Shown here one piece after another: positions 31,695 to 39,500 of a stretch of 43,673 nt of DNA; the stretch's first letter is position 1; each line of letters opens with the position of its first letter. The notes beneath the pieces were generated by a model. That model was not told the DNA's origin. It searched no databases and saw only the letters and a program-made list of their open reading frames with translations. Source of the DNA: Oribacterium sp. (GTDB lineage: Bacteria; Bacillota_A; Clostridia; Lachnospirales; Lachnospiraceae). A program made the position numbers and the translations under genes. The stretch lies in assembly GCA_017940955.1 (NCBI GenBank), contig JAGAXP010000176.1, positions 1 to 43,673 of the forward strand, given 5' to 3'.

Positions 31695-32798
31695 TTACTT
31701 AGCAAGATCAAGGATCTGCTGATAGAGCTCTTCCTGTCCCTTTGTGTTATCAGCGATAACCTGTTTTGTTGCTTCCTGCCATGGAGTCTTATCTTCAACT
31801 TCCACAACATTTACTCCGCTGGCCTTAAGCTCCTCAAGAACCTCATTCTCTTTCTGCTCGGAAATTGACTTATTATACTCGCCGGCAGCCTTTCCTGCCT
31901 CCATGAGGATGTTCTGCTGGTCTGGTGTAAGCTTATCCCATGCTTCCTGAGCGATAACTACCTGAATAGCTCCAAGTGTATGTCCGTCAAGGATGAGGTT
32001 AGGAGCAACCTCTTCAAAAGCATTGGACTTATAGTTTGCGGTAGGCTGCTCAGCTCCGTCACATACACCTGTCTGAAGTGCTGAATAAAGCTCTGTGAAG
32101 GAAACCTCTGTAGCGTTAGCGCCAAGACTAGAAACAAGACCAACCATTACAGGATCGTTTGATACACGGATCTTCTTACCCTTGAAGTCATCGATTGTTG
32201 CAACAGGATCCTTTGTGAAGAAATGACGGAAGCCCTCTTCTCCATAGAAAAGACCAATAAGATTTGTTCCGTTCTGTGAAGGCTCATCAAGGAACTCTCT
32301 TGCAAGATCTGACTCTGCGAACTTCCAGAAGTGGTCTCTGCTCACAAATGTATAAGGAAGAGAAAGAAGCTTTGACTTTTCTCCGCCGTAGCTTGTAAGT
32401 GCAAATGCTGAAATTCTGGAAATATCAACTGTGCCGGTTCCGCCAAGCATACCATCAAGTACTTCATTCTCAGAACCAAGTACACCGCTTGCCTGAATAT
32501 CGATGATGATGCTTCCGTTTGAACGGCTCTCTACTTCTTCCTTGAACTTCTGTCCTGTCATGCCAACGATAGTATCGAGAGGGTTAACCTCTGCATAAGT
32601 AAGAACGATGGCATCAGCTGGAGCCTCTGCAGCAGGAGCTGCTGTTGTCTCAGTCTCAGCCTTAGACTCTGCAGACTGTGTGTTTGCAGCAGGAGCTGCT
32701 GTAGTGCTTCCCGTATCAGCAGCGGGCTTTGAACCGCAAGCTGTCATGGAAGCAAGCAAAGTTGCACATAAAAGTGTTGATAAGATTTTTTTCTTCAT
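31695..32798 (-). CDS. dctP: TRAP transporter substrate-binding lipoprotein
   Basis: A 367-residue DctP-family lipoprotein (lipobox LASMTAC) with an Ala/Thr/Glu spacer before the two-lobed domain (from about residue 65). Family motifs are seen: FKEEVESRSNGSIIIDIQASGVLGSENEVLDGMLGGT-like stretch, KIRVSNDPVMVGLVSSLGANATEVSFTELYSALQTGVCDGAEQP (shown here in parts: GANATEVSFTELYSALQTG). The Arg of KKIRVSN and the Asn at TANYKSN are the expected carboxylate contacts. GGGAGGT precedes the ATG. First gene of the dctPQM operon. Confidence 0.95.
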   Translation of the reverse strand: MKKKILSTLLCATLLASMTACGSKPAADTGSTTAAPAANTQSAESKAETETTAAPAAEAPADAIVLTYAEVNPLDTIVGMTGQKFKEEVESRSNGSIIIDIQASGVLGSENEVLDGMLGGTGTVDISRISAFALTSYGGEKSKLLSLPYTFVSRDHFWKFAESDLAREFLDEPSQNGTNLIGLFYGEEGFRHFFTKDPVATIDDFKGKKIRVSNDPVMVGLVSSLGANATEVSFTELYSALQTGVCDGAEQPTANYKSNAFEEVAPNLILDGHTLGAIQVVIAQEAWDKLTPDQQNILMEAGKAAGEYNKSISEQKENEVLEELKASGVNVVEVEDKTPWQEATKQVIADNTKGQEELYQQILDLAK

Positions 32799-33012
32799 TT
32801 CTACCTCCCGGATTTGTAGGACAATCTCCGTTGAACCTTATTGGTTTAAACGTTCATATCCGTTTTTTGAAAAATATATATCTTGATTATAATGATGATT
32901 TTCGAAAATGTAAAGCGTTATCTTAGTAATCTTGCTATATTTTTTAATTTATGAAAACACTTACACTTGTTAAAATCAACAAACGAAAAAACGTAGGCGT
33001 TGATAAAAAAAT

Positions 33013-33103
33013 GTCCTACTTAACCATCGTGGGACAATTTCCGCCGGTGATAACCATCCACGGCGGATGTACAAAAAAATCAGAGGCTGTTTCACCTCTG
33101 ATT
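33013..33103 (-). terminator. Three tandem hairpins, two with T-tracts, behind the MFS gene
   Basis: The 365-bp gap 32799-33163 holds these hairpins and the dctP promoter region. At 33078-33103 AATCAGAGG/CCTCTGATT is followed on the minus strand by TTTTTTT. At 33040-33067 TCCGCCG/CGGCGGA, and at 33013-33035 GTCCTAC/GTGGGAC followed by TTTTTTT. The two distal loops share AACCATC. This would end MFS transcription before dctP. Confidence 0.75.
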
Positions 33104-33163
33104 CTGAACTACCGGTTTCATCTGTTTTGTATTATACAGGAAGCTGAAAAAAGAAACTATATA

Positions 33164-34399
33164 TCAAACCGGGACCTTATTTTTTACATGGCTTACAAGC
33201 TTCATTATACATACCATATCTATAAACAGTGCTACCGCTATACTGCTTATTCCCAATGATATTCCGTAATTATCTGCGATCAATCCTATGATCGCCGGCA
33301 TTATGATGGATCCAAGACTTGCAATCGTAAGTGTGAAGCTCCAGGCCAGATTGTACTTTTTAATGATCTCACCGGCAAATGAAACTGTTGTGGCATATAT
33401 GCCAGCCATGGAAAATCCGAAGCCCATGATTCCTATAATGATCGGTACGGTTGTTTTTGAAATGATAAGAACCATAAAGAAAACAACTATGCCTATACCC
33501 ATTGCAGGAAGAAGGTTTTCCTTCCTGTACTTTGTTGAAAGCCATGCCACTGTAAGCCTTCCGGCCAGGATCATTATCCAAAGTATGCTTGCGGTTACCT
33601 GAGAAAGATTTGGATCCAGAAGCCCTGTATCCTTGAAGTAGGTTATCATCCATCCGATGACTCCCGTTTCTGCACATAAATAGAAAAACAAGGTTGCGGT
33701 GCACATGTAAAACATTGGCTCCTGGAAAAAGCCAAGGGTCTCTCTCACCCTTTTTTTTGCATCCGTCTCGTCTTTATCTGATTTTTTATCCTCATCCTCA
33801 GGGATTATAAAATATAAAAACCAGGATATCACTCCCACTGCCGTAAGGAACCAGCAGGCATAAACCCAGTACTCATTGTTTGCTTTGGTGAAAAGCATCA
33901 GAACAAGCGGGAATACGAAGGCTCCAACCGCAAAACAGGCATGCAGACAGTTTAAAACCCAGGCTATTCCGGGTGCTATGGAGTTGATCTTCACATTGCA
34001 ATAATTACTGCATGCCCCTCTTGCAAGCCCCGTAGCCAGAAAAGCAAAAGCCAAAAGAGGTCTGCTTCCGGAAAGCATCAGTATAACGGAGATCGGAAAA
34101 AAAGTCTCAAACAGCAGTATACTTTTTTTCCTTCCGATCATCATGGCAAGTGTCCCGGCAAAGAATCCGGATATCAGATTTCCCACCGAATGAAGGCTTA
34201 CTATGAGTCCGCAAAACGCATAGTCAAGACCATTGGCCTCCCTCAGAAACGGGAGCAGCGATCCTGTGGAAAGTGCCAGCATTCCGTTTGCGATAAATGC
34301 CCCGCAGCATAATAAAAATTGTTTTTTCCTAATAGTATCTTCGTTCATAAGCGATCTCTGCCAGCCTTTCTTTCTAAAAAAATTTGTTGATATTCTCAC
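33164..34399 (-). CDS. Major facilitator superfamily permease
   Basis: A 411-residue protein with 12 transmembrane segments in two halves joined by a charged loop (PEDEDKKSDKDETDAKKR). Motif A-like GTLAMMIGRKKSILL lies between helices 2 and 3. The fold resembles sugar/glucuronide-type FucP/NarK-like porters. Substrate unknown; the dctPQM and KdgF-like neighbours favour a sugar acid or sugar. The frame opens at a GTG overlapping the stop of the alcohol-dehydrogenase remnant (ATGTGA); an internal ATG 17 codons later (34348) is an alternative, but neither has a good ribosome site. Confidence 0.85.
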   Translation of the reverse strand: MRISTNFFRKKGWQRSLMNEDTIRKKQFLLCCGAFIANGMLALSTGSLLPFLREANGLDYAFCGLIVSLHSVGNLISGFFAGTLAMMIGRKKSILLFETFFPISVILMLSGSRPLLAFAFLATGLARGACSNYCNVKINSIAPGIAWVLNCLHACFAVGAFVFPLVLMLFTKANNEYWVYACWFLTAVGVISWFLYFIIPEDEDKKSDKDETDAKKRVRETLGFFQEPMFYMCTATLFFYLCAETGVIGWMITYFKDTGLLDPNLSQVTASILWIMILAGRLTVAWLSTKYRKENLLPAMGIGIVVFFMVLIISKTTVPIIIGIMGFGFSMAGIYATTVSFAGEIIKKYNLAWSFTLTIASLGSIIMPAIIGLIADNYGISLGISSIAVALFIDMVCIMKLVSHVKNKVPV

Positions 34400-34560
34400 A
34401 TTGCAGCCCTATATATCTTTTCAACCGCTTCCGTCAGGGATTTTTCAACCCTGTCCAGAAGTCCGCTTTTCCTTACACTGTTCTTTCCGAAAACCAGTAG
34501 TGCTTTACTTCCGTATTTCCTTGCAGTTTCTCCGACTCCTTTTTCCGCATCTTTTTTTAT
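34396..34560 (-). pseudogene. Iron-containing alcohol dehydrogenase remnant (both ends, no middle)
   Basis: The minus strand reads 54 residues up to a TGA: KKDAEKGVGETARKYGSK, ALLVFGKNSVRKSGLLDRV and a tail SLTEAVEKIYRAAM. The first 45 residues match the N-terminal NAD-binding part of iron alcohol/butanol dehydrogenases (normally about 390 residues). The last ten resemble their C-terminal helix (EDVxxIYxxA). About 330 residues, including the metal ligands, are gone. An in-frame TGA also precedes it. It is clearly nonfunctional, but its stop codon is still overlapped by the MFS frame start. Confidence 0.7.
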
Positions 34561-34650
34561 TCAAAAAGCTGTCAAAGACGGGATTCTAATGCAAATCCCC
34601 TGAAATGTATATATTTACCATAAATCATGGTGAACCCTTCAGGCATGATT

Positions 34651-34992
34651 TTATACAAATTCGTCCCTCATGGGATTAAAGCAGTCAATCAGTATACCCT
34701 CTTCAAGGCACACACAGCCATGCTCAATTCCATTCTTTTTTAAAAGGGTATCTCCGGCACCTACTATTTTTTTCTCGGTACCTATGGTGAATTCGAATTT
34801 TCCGCTGACTATATAGGTGATCTGGGTATGTGGATGAGAATGCATGGCTCCGATACCGCCCTTTTCGAAATGATTTTCAACAACCATCATCTCATCGGTA
34901 TAACTCAGGATCTTTCTCCTGACTCCCTTACCGCACTCCTCAAAATCTATATCCTTGTTGAATGTCCATATTGCATTTTTTGTATTTTTCAT
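34651..34992 (-). CDS. KdgF-like cupin
   Basis: A 113-residue single-domain cupin. Metal-binding motif 1 is HSHPHTQITYIVSGKFEF (two His plus Gln) and motif 2 contains HGCVCLEEG. Length and pattern match KdgF proteins, which linearise unsaturated uronates from pectin or alginate breakdown. TAAGGAGG precedes the ATG. The nearby TRAP transporter and MFS permease would supply uptake. No lyase or KdgK/KdgA is in the window, so the pathway is incomplete here. Confident as a cupin, moderate as KdgF. Confidence 0.75.
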   Translation of the reverse strand: MKNTKNAIWTFNKDIDFEECGKGVRRKILSYTDEMMVVENHFEKGGIGAMHSHPHTQITYIVSGKFEFTIGTEKKIVGAGDTLLKKNGIEHGCVCLEEGILIDCFNPMRDEFV

Positions 34993-35100
34993 GTATGCCT
35001 CCTTAATGTTTTTTGTTTTTAGTGTAAAAATGGGATTGTTTCATCATTTCATTGAGATAATACCGGACAAAAATTTCTGCAAAGAGCAGTAATGAATGAA

Positions 35101-35140
35101 ATAAAAGCCCTGGCTCTTGATGTCGAGGCAGGGCTTTTAT
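35101..35140. terminator. Bidirectional hairpin next to the carbonic anhydrase remnant
   Basis: ATAAAAGCCCTG and its exact complement enclose 16 nt. Runs of A and T flank both arms, so it can terminate from either side. It lies 21 bp behind the carbonic anhydrase remnant. Confidence 0.65.
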
Positions 35141-35161
35141 TATCTGTTTTTAATCACTTTC

Positions 35162-35431
35162 TCAAGATATCCAAGTAAAAGTATTTGTATGTCCCAAAAC
35201 CATGATAAGTCTTGTACCCAGATGACTTGCCACATACTCTATACTTCCAAGCTGATGGTCGTCGATGACATTGCCCGCAACTCTTATGACGAAAACCTCA
35301 CCTATTCCTGTTGAAAAGATAGTTTCCGGTATTACTCTTGAATCCGAACACGTAACCACTACTGCAAAAGGCTCCTGTCCTTTTGTGCAGGTTTTAAGCC
35401 GGACAGCCGATGAAACATCGCCATGATTTAA
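35162..35431 (-). pseudogene. Beta-carbonic anhydrase remnant
   Basis: The minus strand reads NHGDVSSAVRLKTCTKGQ, EPFAVVVTCSDSRVIPE, IFSTGIGEVFVIRVAGNV, GSIEYVASHLG and LIMVLGHTN, a clear beta-carbonic anhydrase core with the first zinc Cys and the active-site Asp/Arg pair (CSDSR). The start is missing and a stop lies upstream. After GHTN, where the second zinc Cys should follow (HTNCG), the sequence jumps to TFTWIS-stop, which resembles the family's C-terminal strand. About 80-100 residues are lost, so the enzyme is dead. Confidence 0.8.
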
Positions 35432-35486
35432 ACATATTTAATCACTAATGTCAATGTTTCAAATTACTTAGAGACTTCTCCTATAA

Positions 35487-35633
35487 TTACAGCTCCATCA
35501 CCAATTTAGAGTACTTAAGAATTGGCTGATTAACAAAAGACTCACAGCCAATTTGTTTATCGTCACAGCCCATATCTGAAAGGTTTTCAAGAATCTTTAC
35601 TGTATCCATCTTATTTCTTCTTCCGGTTTTCAT
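35487..35633 (-). CDS. Possible small protein or remnant (48 codons)
   Basis: The minus strand reads MKTGRRNKMDTVKILENLSDMGCDDKQIG and then VNQPILKYSKLVMEL before a stop. The N-terminal part (ILENLSDMGCDDKQI) resembles the start of small helical proteins common in Lachnospiraceae, which continue with a longer helical hairpin that is absent here. GGAAGAAG lies before the inner ATG (35609). It could be a shortened gene. The rest of 35432-35707 shows only a palindrome before the LysR gene. Confidence 0.35.
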   Translation of the reverse strand: MKTGRRNKMDTVKILENLSDMGCDDKQIGCESFVNQPILKYSKLVMEL

Positions 35634-35672
35634 ATTAAAACCTTGACCTGGTTTTCGCTAATGAATAAAATA

Positions 35673-35686
35673 AATATCATGATATT
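35673..35686. promoter_or_regulatory. AATATCATGATATT palindrome before the second LysR gene
   Basis: A perfect 14-bp palindrome, flanked by ATGAAT/ATTCAT at a slightly larger radius, 52 bp before the LysR start and between divergent reading frames. It is a candidate LysR autoregulatory site. Confidence 0.45.
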
Positions 35687-35737
35687 CATTTTTGGAATAA
35701 CACATAAATGGTCAGCTTTATGGAGGATTTGGATTTC

Positions 35738-36610
35738 ATGGAGATAAAAAATCTCAGATACTTCCTTGCAGTCGCAAGGGAGGAAAATATGTCAAAAGCT
35801 GCTGAGCAGCTTCATGTATCGCAGCCTACTCTTTCAAAGACATTAAAAGCATTAGAAGAAGAACTTGGAAAAAAGTTATTTGTCAGGCACAGCTTCAGTA
35901 TTTCACTTACTGATGAGGGAATGCTTCTTCGTGACCGTGCCCAGGATCTTGTGGCCATGTCAGATAAGATCGAACAGGAATTTAACTCTCTGGATGATAT
36001 AACAGGTGGGGATATTTATTTTGGACTGGCTGAGAGCTATCAGATCAGATACCTTGCCAGAGAGATTTATAAATTAAAAGAAAAATACCCTAATTTCACC
36101 TATCATATAACCAGCGGAGATACTGAGCAGGTTACTGAAAAGCTTGATAAGGGCATTTTAGACTTTGCTGTACTATGTGAAACTCCTGATAGCAACAAAT
36201 ACGAATATGTGAAATTCCCGGAAGCTGATGTGTGGGGAGCAATCATATCTTCATCCCATCTCCTTGCAAAGAAAAATTCCATCCATGTCTCTGACCTGAT
36301 AGGGCAGCCTCTGTTTGTCTCAGAACAGAGTTGGAACAATGAAATCAAAGCATGGGCCAAAGACAGATTTAATGAGCTTAAACTTGAAGGCTCTTTTAGA
36401 CTTTCCTATAACGGCTCTGTATTTGCAAGGGAAAACCTTGGAATACTTCTTACATTTAAAAATCTGATAAATACCGAAGGAACTGACATGGTATTTAAGC
36501 CTCTTTCACCGGAACTGAAATCAGAGCTATATCTCATTTGGAATAAGTATCAGACCTTTACTCCTATTGCTGAAAAGTTTTTGGAGCAGATAACAAAGAC
36601 TTTCAAGTAA
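35738..36610 (+). CDS. LysR-family transcriptional regulator
   Basis: A 290-residue regulator. The N-terminal helix-turn-helix is NLRYFLAVAREENMSKAAEQ followed by LHVSQPTLSKTLKALEEELG; the effector domain starts at about residue 90. I chose the ATG at 35738 because GGAGG lies 11 nt upstream and LysR proteins normally begin MEIxxLRYF; the longer frame (from 35708) adds ten atypical residues. The effector is unknown. It lies next to gene remnants, so its original target may be lost. Confidence 0.88.
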   Translation: MEIKNLRYFLAVAREENMSKAAEQLHVSQPTLSKTLKALEEELGKKLFVRHSFSISLTDEGMLLRDRAQDLVAMSDKIEQEFNSLDDITGGDIYFGLAESYQIRYLAREIYKLKEKYPNFTYHITSGDTEQVTEKLDKGILDFAVLCETPDSNKYEYVKFPEADVWGAIISSSHLLAKKNSIHVSDLIGQPLFVSEQSWNNEIKAWAKDRFNELKLEGSFRLSYNGSVFARENLGILLTFKNLINTEGTDMVFKPLSPELKSELYLIWNKYQTFTPIAEKFLEQITKTFK

Positions 36611-36677
36611 TTATCAAGAAGATCACAACATAATAAAGCTATGACCTTCTATAGAGGCTACATATTTACAATGTTTC

Positions 36678-37088
36678 TTAATATGTTTCTCTGACAGCAC
36701 CGGTAAATAAACTGCTATAAGCCATGGATGTCTCAGGACGTTCTATATCCTTGGCCTTTTTTCCAAGCAACAAACGCTCATCCTTTTTGCTCATAATGGA
36801 CAAAAGCTGTTCGCCTGACAGTTCGACCAGGTCTTGATCCTTTGATTCATCATCAATAACGCTTATGACTTTGTTTATATATTCAATCTGTTTGTCTAAT
36901 GCATTATCCCCTGATGATTCATAAATTGTATCCATCTTACGCTGCAGTAATTCTGCAACATAAGTTGACAATACTCTGGATGCTTCTGCCGAGTCTACTT
37001 TCTCCTGGTATTTACAATCAGCCGGAATCTGCTCCAACTCATGGTTCATTTCTTTATTGATAATCTGTTCATATAAGCCGGGTTTCAT
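36678..37088 (-). pseudogene. N-terminal fragment of a DUF3427-type DEAD/DEAH helicase-nuclease
   Basis: A 136-residue frame with a good start (MKPGLYEQIINKEMNHELEQ, GGGAAGGA upstream). Its sequence matches the N-terminal domain of large proteins (usually over 900 residues) that carry a phospholipase-D-type nuclease, a superfamily 2 helicase and DUF3427: EASRVLSTYVAELL, LSGEQLLSIMSKKDERLL and RPETSMAYSSLFTGAV. It ends just where the PLD domain should begin. No PLD HxK or helicase motif exists downstream, so it is a truncated remnant, though still translatable. Confidence 0.7.
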
Positions 37089-37186
37089 TATCGAATATTC
37101 CTTCCCACAGTATCCTGTTGTAATTTGTGTTTTATTCTGACTGCTTCATCTCTTACACAGCATTGATGATTACTCCGCTCTATTAT

Positions 37187-37663
37187 TTATGATTCATTAA
37201 TCAGCTTCCCTGTCATATGCTCAGGAATGAGTTCAAGGCACTGTACTCTCGGCAGAGCATTTTTCAATTCCTTTTGTAAATACTCTTCATCATCCGTGAA
37301 CTTTTTTGTGAGATTGGTACATATCTTTATTGCTGTATCCTCATCCTCTACAAACTTGATTTTGCCAAATACAATTACGCTGTTAATGTTTAAAGCCCAA
37401 TCGCCTTCTTTCCGATAGCCTTCATCCCATGTACAGAAGCTTACTTTGTCGCAGGCTTTAATTGCATCAATCTTATGTCCTTCCTTAGCTCCATGAAAAT
37501 ATATCTTCCCATCCTCTTCACAGTACCACTGGTTAATGGGCAAACCATACGGATAACCATCCTCGCCAATAAGGGATAGTACACCGCGCTTTGCGTTTTT
37601 CAGCACCTCAATGCACTGTTCATCTGTAATCTGCTGCTTAAATCTTCTCATCTTTCTAAACAT
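37187..37663 (-). CDS. NimA-like pyridoxamine 5'-phosphate oxidase-fold flavoprotein
   Basis: A 158-residue split-barrel protein: KRGVLSLIGEDGYPYGLPIN, KIYFHGAKEGHKIDAIKACDKVSF (shown in parts: YFHGAKEGHKIDAIK), NSVIVFGKIKFVED and a C-terminal LELIPEHMTGK. The pattern fits nitroimidazole-resistance-type (NimA) FMN proteins. Catalytic role uncertain; some reduce nitro groups. It lies 8 bp after gdx and shares its promoter and leader. Confidence 0.83.
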   Translation of the reverse strand: MFRKMRRFKQQITDEQCIEVLKNAKRGVLSLIGEDGYPYGLPINQWYCEEDGKIYFHGAKEGHKIDAIKACDKVSFCTWDEGYRKEGDWALNINSVIVFGKIKFVEDEDTAIKICTNLTKKFTDDEEYLQKELKNALPRVQCLELIPEHMTGKLINES

Positions 37664-37671
37664 AGTTCACC

Positions 37672-37992
37672 TTAATCCTTTGCTAATAATTTTAATCCTG
37701 CAATTCCAACTACAATTAAAATAATACATATAACCTGTGGAACTGACAATTTCTCATTAAAAAGAAAAATCCCAAGCAGCGTAGTACCCACGATTCCCAT
37801 GCCTGTCCACATAGCATAAGCTGTTCCCAAAGGAAGCTGCCTAAGTGCGATCGACAAAAACACAGCACTGGCTATATATCCCACACCGGTAATAATTGAT
37901 GGGATAAGCACGGAAAATCCGTTAGACATTTTCATTGTTACCGCCCATGTTATTTCAAGAGCTCCTGCAATAAACAGATAGATCCATTTCAT
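37672..37992 (-). CDS. gdx: SMR-family guanidinium exporter (Gdx/SugE type)
   Basis: A 106-residue protein with four transmembrane helices. Helix 1 carries the conserved Glu (AGALEITWAVTMKMSNGFS) and helix 3 has the Gdx pattern GTAYAMWTGMGIVGTTLLGI. It should work as a dual-topology dimer exchanging protons for guanidinium or small quaternary ammonium compounds. In other bacteria such genes often lie behind guanidine riboswitches; the leader here has a terminator-like hairpin but no motif that I recognise as one. GGAGG precedes the ATG. Confidence 0.85.
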   Translation of the reverse strand: MKWIYLFIAGALEITWAVTMKMSNGFSVLIPSIITGVGYIASAVFLSIALRQLPLGTAYAMWTGMGIVGTTLLGIFLFNEKLSVPQVICIILIVVGIAGLKLLAKD

Positions 37993-38016
37993 TAGAAAAC
38001 CTCCATATAATAAAAT

Positions 38017-38092
38017 ACGCCATTCCCCTACCTGCTAGGACCTGACGGTAAAGGAATGACGTTTATCCCACTACTCGGTAGCAATGGGCGTC
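38017..38092 (-). promoter_or_regulatory. Attenuator-like leader of gdx-nimA
   Basis: Read on the minus strand, 38062-38047 and 38032-38017 form a 16-bp stem with G-U pairs but no mismatch, followed by a T-rich stretch (TATTTTATTAT) and then the gdx ribosome site. Upstream, GACGCCCATTGC (38092-38081) can pair with the 3' arm (AATGGCGT) with one bulge, which would block that stem. Two mutually exclusive pairings are the hallmark of a regulated attenuator or riboswitch. Ligand unknown. Confidence 0.55.
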
Positions 38093-38112
38093 TTTCAAAA
38101 TCAACTGTCCTG

Positions 38113-38141
38113 ATGTTACTTAATAATATCGGTTCTGTCAA
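38113..38141 (-). promoter_or_regulatory. Sigma-A-type promoter of gdx-nimA
   Basis: On the minus strand TTGACA (38141-38136) is followed after 17 bp by TAACAT (38118-38113). Transcription would begin near 38106 and include the attenuator-like leader. Confidence 0.6.
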
Positions 38142-38275
38142 TCTTTATGTCCTCCCGACATGGTCAACTATAAATCAACCGCATGTAAATTTTAACGGGA
38201 CTATGCATCACAATTTTCAATCATTCATTGATTGCAATTTAAAATCGTGATATATTGCATATATAAATCAACCAC

Positions 38276-38290
38276 AGACTAATTTAGTCT
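38276..38290 (+). promoter_or_regulatory. AGACTAATTTAGTCT operator of the S24 repressor
   Basis: A perfect 15-bp palindrome 27 bp before the repressor ATG and about 20 bp after a possible TTGATT-N17-TATATT promoter (38228-38256). A related half-site (ACTAAAGAC) follows. It is the likely autoregulatory operator of this SOS cassette; it does not match the classical B. subtilis LexA box. Confidence 0.65.
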
Positions 38291-38316
38291 GAACTAAAGA
38301 CAGAAAGGGCAACACT

Positions 38317-39018
38317 ATGAACATCGGACAGGTCATTGCACAGAACAGAAAAAGTAAAGGCTTATCTCAGATCGACGTGGCAAAAGAGCTTGGACGATTC
38401 GACATCCATGTAGGTAATGCTGCCATAAGTGCCTGGGAAAAAGGTATAAACATGCCAACTGCACAGCAGTTCCTTGCACTGTGCCAGATACTTGAGATCA
38501 ATGATATCTATACAGAATTTATCGGAGAGAATCCACATGACCCTTTCAGGAACCTGAATGATGACGGGATCATCAAGGTCTACGATTATATTGATCTTCT
38601 GGAAGCTTCAGGAAAATTCGATAAGAGATCATCAAAGATTATCCACATGGAGGGTCGCATGATGAAGATAGCTCTCACATCTGCATCAGCAGGAACCGGC
38701 AATTTCCTTGATGATGAGAACTTTGATGAAATAGAGATTTTTGATCCTGTTCCAAGAAAAGCTTCCTTCGGCGTACATCTTGACGGTGACAGTATGGAGC
38801 CTAAGTTCAAGAATGAACAGCTTGTATGGATCGAACAGACAGAATGCCTCGATTCAGGGGATCTAGGCTTATTCTATCTGGACGGTCTTACCTACTTCAA
38901 AAAATTTGTAAAAAAAGAGACCGGTACATTTCTTGTATCACTGAATGCAAAATATAAGCCCATCGAAGTCGATGAATACAGCACCTTTAAAATATTTGGA
39001 AGACTTGCTGCAGATTAA
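38317..39018 (+). CDS. XRE-HTH/S24-peptidase SOS repressor (LexA/HdiR-like)
   Basis: A 233-residue protein: Cro/CI helix-turn-helix (residues 5-65, SQIDVAKELGRFDIHVGNAA then ISAWEKG) and a C-terminal LexA-type S24 domain. The self-cleavage site is the Ala-Gly in TSASAGTG (about residue 128). The catalytic Ser lies in GVHLDGDSMEP and the Lys in GLTYFKKF. RecA-stimulated cleavage would release the downstream genes. AGAAAGGG precedes the ATG. The cassette behind it contains a dead Y-family polymerase, a YolD-like gene and SRAP, the usual partners of this repressor in Lachnospiraceae and Clostridia. Confidence 0.9.
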   Translation: MNIGQVIAQNRKSKGLSQIDVAKELGRFDIHVGNAAISAWEKGINMPTAQQFLALCQILEINDIYTEFIGENPHDPFRNLNDDGIIKVYDYIDLLEASGKFDKRSSKIIHMEGRMMKIALTSASAGTGNFLDDENFDEIEIFDPVPRKASFGVHLDGDSMEPKFKNEQLVWIEQTECLDSGDLGLFYLDGLTYFKKFVKKETGTFLVSLNAKYKPIEVDEYSTFKIFGRLAAD

Positions 39019-39053
39019 GTCCATATTTTTGTACACTCCTTTGTTTACACTGA

Positions 39054-39191
39054 TATATCGCTATTGATATGAAAAGCTTCTATGCATCTGTATAGTGTGT
39101 GGCAAGAGGACTTGACCCTCTTAAGGCAAATCTTCTTGAGGGTGCAACGTCTATAGAGAGAAATAAACAGATCGGAGGACACAGAACATAA
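39054..39191 (+). pseudogene. Y-family DNA polymerase (UvrX/UmuC-type) remnant, middle deleted
   Basis: The plus strand reads YIAIDMKSFYASV-stop-CVARGLDPLKANLL and continues in the same frame with EGATSIERNKQIGGHRT and a stop. The first part is the N-terminus of a Y-family polymerase (first metal Asp and steric-gate FY region; the Glu of SVECV is now TAG). The second part is its extreme C-terminus. Nearly 400 residues in between are gone, so both ends join in frame apart from the TAG. It sits where an intact umuC-like gene belongs in this cassette. Confidence 0.85.
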
Positions 39192-39229
39192 AGCACAGCC
39201 TCCGGTCTATTAAAAAACGGAGGAATCAG

Positions 39230-39487
39230 ATGAATAGTGAAAGTTCTGTATTAGATATACCTGCCTCTTTCAGGTACAGGGATGTATTTTTAAAGGGTAA
39301 ACCAAAGCACGATAAGACTGACAGCTTTTCAATAAAGCATCCAGCGATGGATCTCGGAAGACGTGCCAAGATATTCAGTCCCTTTGATGCGCTCAAAGGA
39401 TTCAGTGATGAACTTGTAAAATCCGAACAGCGAAATGAAGATTTCTTTGCCGATAATGGCTATGAAGATATAGAAGAATACCCATAG
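39230..39487 (+). CDS. YolD-like protein
   Basis: An 85-residue protein with the YolD-like signature HPAMDLGRRAKIFSPFDALKGFSDEL. YolD-like proteins usually lie next to Y-family polymerases in Firmicutes and are thought to play a UmuD-like accessory role. ACGGAGGAA precedes the ATG. The partner polymerase is destroyed just upstream, so the role may be lost. The gene ends 13 bp before SRAP. Confidence 0.75.
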   Translation: MNSESSVLDIPASFRYRDVFLKGKPKHDKTDSFSIKHPAMDLGRRAKIFSPFDALKGFSDELVKSEQRNEDFFADNGYEDIEEYP

Positions 39488-39500
39488 GAGCTAAAAAGAT

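Noticed and set aside
37993..38100. Guanidine riboswitch (ykkC classes) before gdx
   Set aside because: The known conserved motifs could not be placed in the right order; only a terminator-like stem and a competing pairing are visible.
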